Program-made: the position numbers and the translations under genes | NCBI GenBank assembly: GCA_050305975.1 | Contig: JBNLGI010000083.1 | Span: forward strand, 6,362 to 70,361 | DNA: 64,000 nucleotides | Source: Thiodiazotropha sp050305975 | GTDB taxonomy: Bacteria > Pseudomonadota > Gammaproteobacteria > Chromatiales > Chromatiaceae | Direction: 5' to 3' | Shown here: one piece after another, positions 1 through 10,788 of the stretch | Position numbering within the stretch: position 1 is the first letter of the stretch | Layout of the letters: every line of letters starts with the position of its first letter | Notes under the pieces: generated by a model | Database searches by the model: none | What the model saw: only the letters and a program-made list of their open reading frames with translations | Told to the model about the DNA's origin: nothing

Positions 1-1
1 T

Positions 2-259
2 GCCTTCCTCGGGGTGGCCCTGGCCTGGCAGTTCGCCTTTCTGCTGATTGCGCGGGACCCGCTGCGCTATCGGCCGCTGATGCTGCCGGCCACGGCGGAG
101 AAGCTGCTGAGCGCGGGAGCCGTCCTCTGGCTGTTCGCGGTGGGGCGCATCGCGGCGAATGTCGCGCTGCCTTTCCTTCTCGACCTGCTTTTCGGGATAC
201 TCTTCGTTATCGCTTATTTGCGGGTTTCTGGCGTGGATCGGGAAACCGCCGAGGGCTAG
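2..259 (+). CDS. Membrane protein, C-terminal part (cut by window edge)
   Basis: The reading frame is open from the first bases of the window and stops at 257-259, so only the last 85 or so residues are present. They contain three strongly hydrophobic stretches (about residues 1-16, 34-50 and 53-72 of the visible part) separated by short basic loops, which is typical of a small integral inner-membrane protein. An internal GTG at 14 is not needed as a start because the frame runs off the left edge. The family is not recognisable from this fragment. The next gene begins about 45 bases downstream on the same strand, so the two could be cotranscribed. Confidence 0.6.
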   Translation, partial: AFLGVALAWQFAFLLIARDPLRYRPLMLPATAEKLLSAGAVLWLFAVGRIAANVALPFLLDLLFGILFVIAYLRVSGVDRETAEG

Positions 260-303
260 GGATGACCATTCCCACGACTTCTCAATCGACAACAGGTGAG
301 ATC

Positions 304-1209
304 ATGCACTCCATCGACCGGTTATCTGACCCAACAGCCTCTGCCGCCTATCGTGATGCCCTGGCGGAGGACGTGCCGGCCATGGCGGATCTCTTTCTCG
401 CGGCCGTCAGCGACATGTTCGCGCGCAACAGCGTGGGTCTCGCCATACCCCCAAAGCCGGCTGTGATCGATGCCTACGAACATGTGCTCGCCAGCGGCAT
501 CTTCCGGGTGGCCGAGCGGGATAGCCGGATCGTCGGCATCGCCGGCGCGGTGGTGCGCGACGCGCTGTGGTATCTCTCGGCCTTCTGGGTATTGCCGGAA
601 TATCAGAACAGCCATGTGGGCATGCCGCTGCTGCGACAGGTCTGGGAGGCGGGCTGGCAGCGCGGAGCCACCATCGGCTTCACCTGGTCATCGGTGGATC
701 TCACGGCGATGGCGGCCTACCTGAAGCTGGGACTGCGGCCGGGATATCCCATCCTGATCCTCGAAGGCGCACCCCTCGCTATTCCGCCGGTGCCTGCGGG
801 TTATACCGTCGCGGAGCTCGAACCGGGCGTAGCGGAGGCGATTGACCGGCGGATACGCGGTTCCGGACGGGAGGTCGATCATCGGATGTGGGCGCGTCGG
901 GAGGGTTCGACTGCCTGGCAGATCGAGTGCGACGGCCAAGTGGTGGGCTACGGCTATGCCGCCGGTGGCATCGTCGGTCCGGCAGCCTGGACCGAACCGG
1001 GACATGCCACCGCGGTGCTCTCGCCGGCGCTGCGGGAGGCCGCCCGTCAGGCGCCGGGCATCCGCTTGTCGGTGCCCGGCGTCAACCATGCCGCCCTGCA
1101 GTTTGCCCTGGATGCCGGACTGCGGCTGACCGGCACGGCGCATCTGCTGACCACCTCACCGTTCGGATGCATGGAACAGTATCTGGCGTCGGGACCCTCG
1201 CTCTTCTGA
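304..1209 (+). CDS. GNAT-family N-acetyltransferase
   Basis: The protein is about 301 residues. The first half has the GNAT pattern: a strand with IVGIAGAVV, then the LSAFWVLPEYQ strand that precedes the acetyl-CoA loop, then an MPLLRQVWE helix and an AYLKLGLRPGY ending typical of the fold. The second half (roughly residues 160-300) looks like a weaker second GNAT-like domain, as in two-domain acetyltransferases. The substrate cannot be deduced. The start at 304 is preferred over an in-frame ATG at 262 because AGGTGA sits 5 bases before 304, while 262 has a poor ribosome binding site. It follows the truncated membrane protein on the same strand. Confidence 0.72.
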   Translation: MHSIDRLSDPTASAAYRDALAEDVPAMADLFLAAVSDMFARNSVGLAIPPKPAVIDAYEHVLASGIFRVAERDSRIVGIAGAVVRDALWYLSAFWVLPEYQNSHVGMPLLRQVWEAGWQRGATIGFTWSSVDLTAMAAYLKLGLRPGYPILILEGAPLAIPPVPAGYTVAELEPGVAEAIDRRIRGSGREVDHRMWARREGSTAWQIECDGQVVGYGYAAGGIVGPAAWTEPGHATAVLSPALREAARQAPGIRLSVPGVNHAALQFALDAGLRLTGTAHLLTTSPFGCMEQYLASGPSLF

Positions 1210-1298
1210 CGTGCGCCCGAGTCACACGGGTCCATGGTGGAATGGATACCTTTCCAAAGCCTTGAGTTCTGCGTCCTCAGTATGTGTATAGGAGTGTA

Positions 1299-1547
1299 TT
1301 ATTTCCGGTTCTCTTTCTGCTCGGCCCTGTCAAAGATACTGTCATCGAATTTGGTGGAAAACTGACCACGGTTCACTGTTTCGATGCGGGGTTTCAGAAT
1401 GGGCTCCAGTTACTGCAGCGCTGTCTGCTCCTCAAGATCGGGGAGAGGACGTTCAAGGACATAATCCTTGATCAATTTGCCTTCCAGGGCAGCGGCTGCC
1501 TTGAAGTGTTTGTGCTGTTCCTTGGTGGTTTCTATGGAAAAGCGCAT
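1299..1547 (-). pseudogene. Decayed antitoxin gene with an in-frame stop codon
   Basis: Read on the minus strand from ATG at 1547, with AGGAAGG just upstream, the frame gives MRFSIETTKEQHKHFKAAAA and then IKDYVLERPLP. This matches the short ribbon-helix-helix-like antitoxins whose proteins begin with a similar RLSIE...QHxxIKALAA pattern. Translation hits TAA at 1410-1412 after 45 codons. The same frame then continues LEPILKPRIETVNRG to a second stop at 1299-1301, which is the expected C-terminal half of the family. A GAA to TAA change at the expected glutamate would explain it. No toxin partner is visible downstream toward 1210. Confidence 0.6.
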
Positions 1548-1621
1548 AGAAAACCTTCCTCGTTAACAAGGATCTACAAATCCTATGATAGGCACATTCG
1601 CCTAACCGAATCGGATTCATT

Positions 1622-1924
1622 TTATGCTATCTCAGCAAAAGACAACCCCGCAGCATGAATGACTTTCTTCATGGTTTTCAAGGTGGGATTTCCCTTCGGG
1701 GATAAAGCGCGGTATAGGCTTTCACGAGAAAGGCCGGTTTTCTCTGATACCAATGCCATGCCACCTCTGGTGTCTACGATGTGACGCAGTGCGATCAAGA
1801 ACCCGCTCTCTCCACCTTCTTCGTCAAGCTCCTCAAAAGCAGTATGAATATAGGCTTCCGCAAACTCTGGATCGTTGCGAATCATTTCAATGACTGCTTC
1901 GTCATGACTGCGTGATCTTTTCAT
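1622..1924 (-). CDS. HigA-like antitoxin (addiction module antidote, HI1420-type)
   Basis: A 100-residue protein. The C-terminal half is a helix-turn-helix of the XRE/HigA type: GGMALVSEKTGLSRESLYRAL followed by NPTLKTMKKVIHAAGLSF. The N-terminal half (DEAVIEMIRNDPEFAEAYIHTAFEE) is typical of the antidote partner of HI1419/HI1420-type modules. It should bind the toxin and repress the operon. The start ATG (1922-1924) overlaps the stop of the toxin remnant in an ATGA arrangement, the normal toxin-first order of this family. The antitoxin frame looks intact even though the toxin is not. Confidence 0.82.
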   Translation of the reverse strand: MKRSRSHDEAVIEMIRNDPEFAEAYIHTAFEELDEEGGESGFLIALRHIVDTRGGMALVSEKTGLSRESLYRALSPKGNPTLKTMKKVIHAAGLSFAEIA

Positions 1925-2246
1925 GGTTTCCTCTGCTGGTAGTCATGCCAGTCATTCAATGGCTTTATCTATGTCCGATTGTTGCTTTCGCTTATCTCCA
2001 CCAAAGCAACAAAAGAACTACTTGCTGATCGGCCTGAGCGTAATAGACGCGGTATCCTGGCCCTTGGTCGATACGGAGTTCCCTAACTCCGTCACCGACT
2101 GGCTTGCAGTCACCGAAGGCTCCGGCGGAGACCCGGTTCACGCGTGTGGTAATGCGAGCTTTTGCTATCCTATCCCGCAGACTGTCAAGCCATTCCTGAT
2201 ACAGGTCCTTACCTTCAGGTGTCAGATAATGGACGATCTCGTTCAT
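1921..2246 (-). pseudogene. RelE/ParE-type toxin of the HI1419 family, frameshifted
   Basis: The minus-strand frame from 2246 encodes MNEIVHYLTPEGKDLYQEWL, then RIAKARITTRVNRVSAGAFG and ELRIDQGPGYRVYY, the normal body of HI1419-type addiction toxins. It ends abruptly at 1992 in LLLLWWR. The missing conserved tail is present in other frames: a +1 shift near 2000 gives GGDKRKQQSDIDKA, and a second +1 shift near 1950-1965 gives NDWHDYQQRKP ending in a TGA that overlaps the antitoxin ATG. Two separate frameshifts make this a toxin relic unless the sequence is in error. A perfect palindrome GCTTATAAGC lies at 2258-2267, just upstream of the start, and could be the autoregulatory operator. Confidence 0.72.
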
Positions 2247-2403
2247 CCGTTACTGTTGCTTATAAGCTACATATTGGCAAGATGCTGGGTTCAGCGATCA
2301 ATCGAGATGGCTACAATTTGAGCGCAGGTAAGTGAAATAAGTGCCTCATGGTGTGTGATGGGGTGATATCTTTTTGATATATGTTAATTAACTTGGATAT
2401 TGT

Positions 2404-2475
2404 GGCTTGGTGAGGTGGTAAGGACAGGACCTGAAAATCCCCGTGTCGGCAGTTCGATTCTGTCCCTGGTCACCA
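2404..2475 (+). pseudogene. Degenerate tRNA-Phe (3' half intact), possible attachment-site scar
   Basis: The segment 2430-2475 matches the 3' half of a gammaproteobacterial tRNA-Phe. It has the CTGAAAA anticodon loop (GAA), a CGTGTC variable region, a GGCAG/CTGTC T-stem around TTCGATT, a CCTGGTC acceptor strand and encoded ACCA. The 5' half is damaged: the D-arm is about 4 bases short and lacks AGCTCAG. The anticodon stem pairs badly, and the 5' acceptor strand pairs with one mismatch plus wobbles. It is therefore not a functional tRNA. A 3' tRNA fragment is the usual product of integration of an island at a tRNA gene, which fits the decayed toxin-antitoxin genes beside it. Confidence 0.6.
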
Positions 2476-2778
2476 TCTCCATCAAAGATCCTTGACCCAG
2501 CTGTATCTGTGCTTGGGTGCCCGAAGTGCGCTTGAGTCTGCGCTGTCGCGCCTTGGCTTCAACGCCGCATGTGAGGGAATAGATCGAAAATCGGTTGATT
2601 GAGTGGGCTGATGTCTCAACCCTGCCCCGAGTTCTCCGCGTGCGTTGGAAGAATCCGGTCATTGGCTGCGCACGGTTTTTTAATGTCGAGTTTTTGAACG
2701 CGAGGATCGAAACGAATGTTGGCGTTTACTGGTTAAAGCCACGCGATTTGCCAGAGTTGGCGCACAAATAATCTGTCC
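2476..2778 (+). other. Intergenic region with a start-less coding fragment
   Basis: No complete gene is seen. A frame from 2583 to the TAA at 2769-2771 has no good ATG start. It encodes about 62 residues rich in ordinary protein-like composition, for example IENRLIEWADVSTLPRVLRV and RIETNVGVYWLKPRDLPELA. It could be the 3' remnant of a gene brought in with the neighbouring mobile-element debris. No family was recognised. Confidence 0.3.
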
Positions 2779-3192
2779 CTAAAACAGGCGTGACATCAGA
2801 TCAAAGAGGTTGTACACGAGCTGTCCACGGCCGCTCTCGATGTAGAGTCCGAATTGCGCGATCAATGACCATGCGATTCCGAACTGGGCGATGGCGAATC
2901 CGGCCAGGGTGAACTGGCTCAGGCTGAACACGCCGATGCCGAACTGGGAAATATTGATGACGCCAATGCCGAACTGTCCGATGGCTATGATCCCCCTGGC
3001 GACGACGGGGCGGTGATTGGGCCGATATTTAAAGGCGATATGTAACAGCGGCAGTCCCAGGAATTCCGCCTTGGATTTGAATTCAAAACCCCAGCCATCC
3101 CACTTGTCGCGTGCCGGATAAGGGGCCCCGCACTGAGGGCAGGCCACTGCCTGTTCGCTGACTTGATGACCACACTCTCTGCAGTTTTTCAT
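2779..3192 (-). CDS. Zinc-ribbon protein with FGIG-type hydrophobic repeats
   Basis: A 137-residue protein read from ATG at 3192, where AGAAGGAA provides the ribosome binding site; longer in-frame starts lack one. The N-terminus is a classic zinc ribbon: CRECG at residues 4-8 and CPQCG at 18-22. Residues 67-120 are a run of imperfect 10-12 residue repeats (IAIGQFGIGV, INISQFGIGV, FSLSQFTLAG, FAIAQFGIAW, LIAQFGLY). This pattern suggests a membrane-embedded or beta-solenoid segment. Function is unknown. It is probably membrane-associated, with the ribbon exposed to the cytoplasm. Confidence 0.62.
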   Translation of the reverse strand: MKNCRECGHQVSEQAVACPQCGAPYPARDKWDGWGFEFKSKAEFLGLPLLHIAFKYRPNHRPVVARGIIAIGQFGIGVINISQFGIGVFSLSQFTLAGFAIAQFGIAWSLIAQFGLYIESGRGQLVYNLFDLMSRLF

Positions 3193-3390
3193 CGGCTGAT
3201 TCCTTCTGCATAAGGTATTGACGGAGGCGAAAGGGAACTGGCCTCTGCCTTCTGAATATCGAAGCGTCGTCTGTGTCGCCGGTGCAAGCGATAAGGGGTA
3301 TTCTATCAAGGCGGAGCCTATCAGAAGCAATTATAGGGAAATGGTACTCTATCCGGCTGAACGGTCGTTTTTTGCTGAGAAGGGTAAACA

Positions 3391-3882
3391 ATGCGTACCG
3401 TCTTTGTTGTGAGCTTTCTTGCGAATGTGATTCTCGCGATACTCTCATCGGTCATTCTCCCCGAGCGGGTTGCGATCCATTTCGGCCTGGGAGGGTCGCC
3501 CGATGGCTGGGCAACGAACCTTACGAGCACGCTCGGCATGCTGGCTATGCACACGCTCATATTCTGTTCTCTCTACTTCTTTCCGCGGCTGCTTGACAGG
3601 ATGCCCGCCAAGTGGATCTCTATGCCGAACCGCGATTTCTGGCTTACGCCGGAGCGCCGCGCTCGGGCCAGGGAAACAATAAGTCGTCACATATGGCAGT
3701 TCGGCACCGCCCTGTTTCTGTTCATGCTGGTCGCAGGCATGCTCACTATCAAGGCAAACCTGTCCGATCCGGTGCGGCTCGATGAGGGCCCGCTCTTGAT
3801 AGCGGTGGTCATTTTTCTCGCTTATACGGTTTATTGGACGGTGGCCTTGCTGAGGGCTTTCCGGGTCTCCTCGAAGCGTTAG
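3391..3882 (+). CDS. DUF1648-domain membrane protein
   Basis: A 163-residue integral membrane protein. Near the N-terminus it has the DUF1648 signature, LPERVAIHFGLGGSPDGWA, found in SdpI-like immunity proteins and related permease-like proteins. About four hydrophobic segments are visible (around residues 4-22, 46-66, 104-124 and 134-155). In the SdpI family these proteins contribute to toxin immunity, but most short DUF1648 proteins have no assigned function. It is flanked by oppositely oriented genes, so it is likely a single transcription unit. Confidence 0.68.
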   Translation: MRTVFVVSFLANVILAILSSVILPERVAIHFGLGGSPDGWATNLTSTLGMLAMHTLIFCSLYFFPRLLDRMPAKWISMPNRDFWLTPERRARARETISRHIWQFGTALFLFMLVAGMLTIKANLSDPVRLDEGPLLIAVVIFLAYTVYWTVALLRAFRVSSKR

Positions 3883-3973
3883 CTATCCGACCGTGTAAAG
3901 GTGCTCTGCCCCGTGCCTTTCGTGGCGCTGTCGATGCTGAGGTGAGTCCCGTTTTGCTTTCCTGACGATCCCG

Positions 3974-4975
3974 TCACCTGATCGGTATGAGTATCGAAGT
4001 GACGATCTCGTTGCTGTGCTCCACCGTGGTGGGATCGTTCTTGTAAATCTCCAGCGAGGCACGCTGATGCTGGGGTTTCAGCTTCAGCATCTGCAGATGG
4101 CTGTAGGCCTGATACCAGGCCAGTTCGAGGAATTCATAACTCCCTTTCAGGGTGGTCTTGTAGTAGCGGCCGCCGGGATAGGTTTTGACTTCGAACTCGC
4201 TGGATCTGGTGCCTGCTTGCACGGGGATCGCCATGTCGCAGGTGAAGCGCATGGTGCGCGGATCGACCTTGTGATAGACGGACAGGGGCGGACCCGTGGG
4301 CGACAGTCGTTGCGCCTTTACATAATCGCCCAGTTTTGGGAAGCCCTCCATCATGGCCTGTTTCATCGCCTCGATCTCGCCTTCGAAATGGAGGGTCAGG
4401 GCGGTCTGTTCCGGTATCTCCAGCGGTCCTTCAAAACTGATGCGGGGAACCTCGGCATCGGGCTCCAGTTGGGCGCGCAGCTTGTAGAGGCCGGTGGCGT
4501 AGTCCTTGCCGATATAGGCCGGCATCTTTTTCGCCATGAAGCGGAACAGGAACGGCGTGCTGCCGGACATGTTCCAGTGCACCAGGGTGGCGCCGTCCTG
4601 TTGGGTCTCCAGCTCCCACCAGACCCGGCTGACGGACTTGAACGGGCGCTGGAATTCGATGCGCTGGTCGATCCGTTCCTCCCCCGTGAAATGCTCATGG
4701 GTGAGCCGGCCGGCGCCGACGATCTTTCCGTCCCAGCCGTACCAGCCGCCCTCCTGATCCGGATATTCGGAATAGGTCAGTCGGGTGTCGGGTTCGTGCA
4801 TCAGCCAGGGGCTCCAATCGGACCAGCTGCGGAAATCCCGCAGCTTGTCGAACACCGCTTTTCGCTCGGCGGCGATGGCCAGGGAGCGTCTGACCGTGAA
4901 ACGCCCGTCGAGGCTTGCCAGGTAGAGCAGGGGCAGGGCGATGATGACGGCAACAACGATGAGTGCTGTGGTCAT
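3974..4975 (-). CDS. SRPBCC-family protein with GyrI-like C-terminal domain
   Basis: A 333-residue protein. An N-terminal membrane anchor (about residues 3-22) is followed by an SRPBCC/polyketide-cyclase-like domain. It starts with FTVRRSLAIAAERKAVFDKL and includes WSDWSPW, a common motif of this fold. The second half (about residues 185-333) resembles the effector-binding domain of AraC-type regulators and GyrI, without a DNA-binding part. The fold binds small hydrophobic ligands in its cavity; the ligand is unknown. Start 4975 is chosen because GAGGAG lies 8 bases upstream; the in-frame ATG at 4990 lacks one. It is divergent from lhr with under 100 bases between. Confidence 0.7.
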   Translation of the reverse strand: MTTALIVVAVIIALPLLYLASLDGRFTVRRSLAIAAERKAVFDKLRDFRSWSDWSPWLMHEPDTRLTYSEYPDQEGGWYGWDGKIVGAGRLTHEHFTGEERIDQRIEFQRPFKSVSRVWWELETQQDGATLVHWNMSGSTPFLFRFMAKKMPAYIGKDYATGLYKLRAQLEPDAEVPRISFEGPLEIPEQTALTLHFEGEIEAMKQAMMEGFPKLGDYVKAQRLSPTGPPLSVYHKVDPRTMRFTCDMAIPVQAGTRSSEFEVKTYPGGRYYKTTLKGSYEFLELAWYQAYSHLQMLKLKPQHQRASLEIYKNDPTTVEHSNEIVTSILIPIR

Positions 4976-5068
4976 ACGGAGACTCCTCATCCGGTGAGTC
5001 GCTGGGAGCGTCTATAAGAGGAAATACTGGATGAGTATAGGCGCAGGGAATGGGACTATCATTGGCCT

Positions 5069-9373
<4,305 letters not shown>

Positions 9374-9621
9374 CTGTGCGACTTCAGCGGTCGGGCCGGC
9401 AGCATCCCCGATTGCCAACGCTTTTGGAAGGTCTCTCTCCCGAGGGCCACTCACGCTTCCTGTTGCTCACGGTCAGATCCTGTTTCGGTATTCAGGGGAT
9501 GCGCTCCCAGAGAGAGCCGTTGGGGAATGCCGCCTGACCTGAGGGAATATTTTCTATACTTGCCTTGTGCGTGTACGGCTGAGCCAGCGCCTGCCATTAT
9601 CTTCGGAAGGGAATCGATCCT

Positions 9622-10764
9622 ATGGGAAAGAACGTCATTGTCTGCCTCGATGGTACGGGAAACCAGTTCAAAGAGGACAACTCGAATGTGGTCAAGCTGT
9701 TCCGCGTGGTGGTCAGGGACCCGACGCAGGTCGCCTACTACGACCCAGGCGTGGGTACGCTGGCCGATCCGGATTACAAGACGCCGCTGGCGAAAAAGAT
9801 CAACATGCTGCTCGGACTCGCCTTCGGCCGGGGCGTGACGCGAAACGTCGAGCAGGCCTATGCGTTCCTGATGGACCATTACGAAGAGGGTGACCGCCTG
9901 TTTATCTTCGGCTTCAGTCGCGGCGCCTATACGGCGAGGGTGTTGTCCGGTTTCATTCATAGCTGCGGCCTGCTGGAAGCGGGCTGCCAGAATCTGATCC
10001 CCTATGCGATGAAGCTCTACAAAAAGGTCGATTTCCCGATACTCAACCGCTTCAGGTCCACTTTTGGCAGAAAGGTCAAAATTGATTTTCTCGGGCTGTG
10101 GGATTCCGTGAGCACCACCGGCTGGGTCTACAATCCGGTCTTTCTTCCCTATACGACGAACAACGAAAGCGTGCAGGTCGTCCGCCATGCCCTCGCCATC
10201 GACGAGCGGCGCTCGTTCTTCAAGGATATGCGCTGGGGAAAGAAATATGCCGACAAGCAGGACATCAAGGAGGTGTGGTTCAGCGGAGTGCATTCCGATG
10301 TGGGTGGCGGCTACAGTGAAGCGACTTCTGCGCTGTCGAAGATACCGCTGCGCTGGATGATCGAGGAGGCGATGAATCCCTGCCCGGACCAGGTTGCGGA
10401 CGAGGAACGGTTCGGCATTCGCATCGACGCTGACAAGTTCGACCGCTATGTGCTCGGCAAAGGCGGCAAACAGTATGTCGAGCCCGACAGTTCGGCGGAC
10501 CGGCACGAATCGTTGCGAGGTGCGTGGAAGTGGGTGCAATGGATGCCGAAGAGTGTCTGGCTTGCCGATGAGGGACGCGAAGCGATTCGCTTTCCACTGC
10601 CCCATCGGGTGATTGAGCCAGGCGCCACCCTGCACCAAAGCGTATTGGAAAGAGTGCAGGCGAGGGACTACCGGCCGCCAAGCCTTGGCGGTCGGTCGGT
10701 CGACGCAATCAAGCGGGATTTCAACTTCGAGCCTCCGCTGACCGACACCTCGGCAGACGGATGA
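9622..10764 (+). CDS. DUF2235 alpha/beta-hydrolase (Tle1-like lipase), first gene of a putative defence unit
   Basis: A 380-residue protein starting KNVIVCLDGTGNQF, the standard opening of DUF2235. The nucleophile elbow is GFSRG with Ser99. The other expected triad elements are Asp161 in GLWDSVS and His224 in GVHSDVGGGY. In type VI secretion, DUF2235 proteins (Tle1) act as phospholipase effectors. Here there is no VgrG, PAAR or immunity gene nearby, so that role is not supported. It ends 24 bases before the HNH-ATPase gene and runs in the same direction, suggesting one operon. In that setting a membrane-damaging or nucleotide-linked lipase effector is plausible, but this is inference. The start follows GGAAGGGA. 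Confidence 0.82.
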   Translation: MGKNVIVCLDGTGNQFKEDNSNVVKLFRVVVRDPTQVAYYDPGVGTLADPDYKTPLAKKINMLLGLAFGRGVTRNVEQAYAFLMDHYEEGDRLFIFGFSRGAYTARVLSGFIHSCGLLEAGCQNLIPYAMKLYKKVDFPILNRFRSTFGRKVKIDFLGLWDSVSTTGWVYNPVFLPYTTNNESVQVVRHALAIDERRSFFKDMRWGKKYADKQDIKEVWFSGVHSDVGGGYSEATSALSKIPLRWMIEEAMNPCPDQVADEERFGIRIDADKFDRYVLGKGGKQYVEPDSSADRHESLRGAWKWVQWMPKSVWLADEGREAIRFPLPHRVIEPGATLHQSVLERVQARDYRPPSLGGRSVDAIKRDFNFEPPLTDTSADG

Positions 10765-10788
10765 CAGGTTTCTAACCGGGGGTCTCCC

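Noticed and set aside
1284..1658. A 124-residue plus-strand frame
   Set aside because: It is antisense to the decayed antitoxin at 1299-1547, whose minus-strand reading matches a known family and has a ribosome binding site.
9622..10764. Type VI secretion effector role for the DUF2235 gene
   Set aside because: No VgrG, Hcp, PAAR, chaperone or immunity gene lies beside it, while two HNH genes follow closely.
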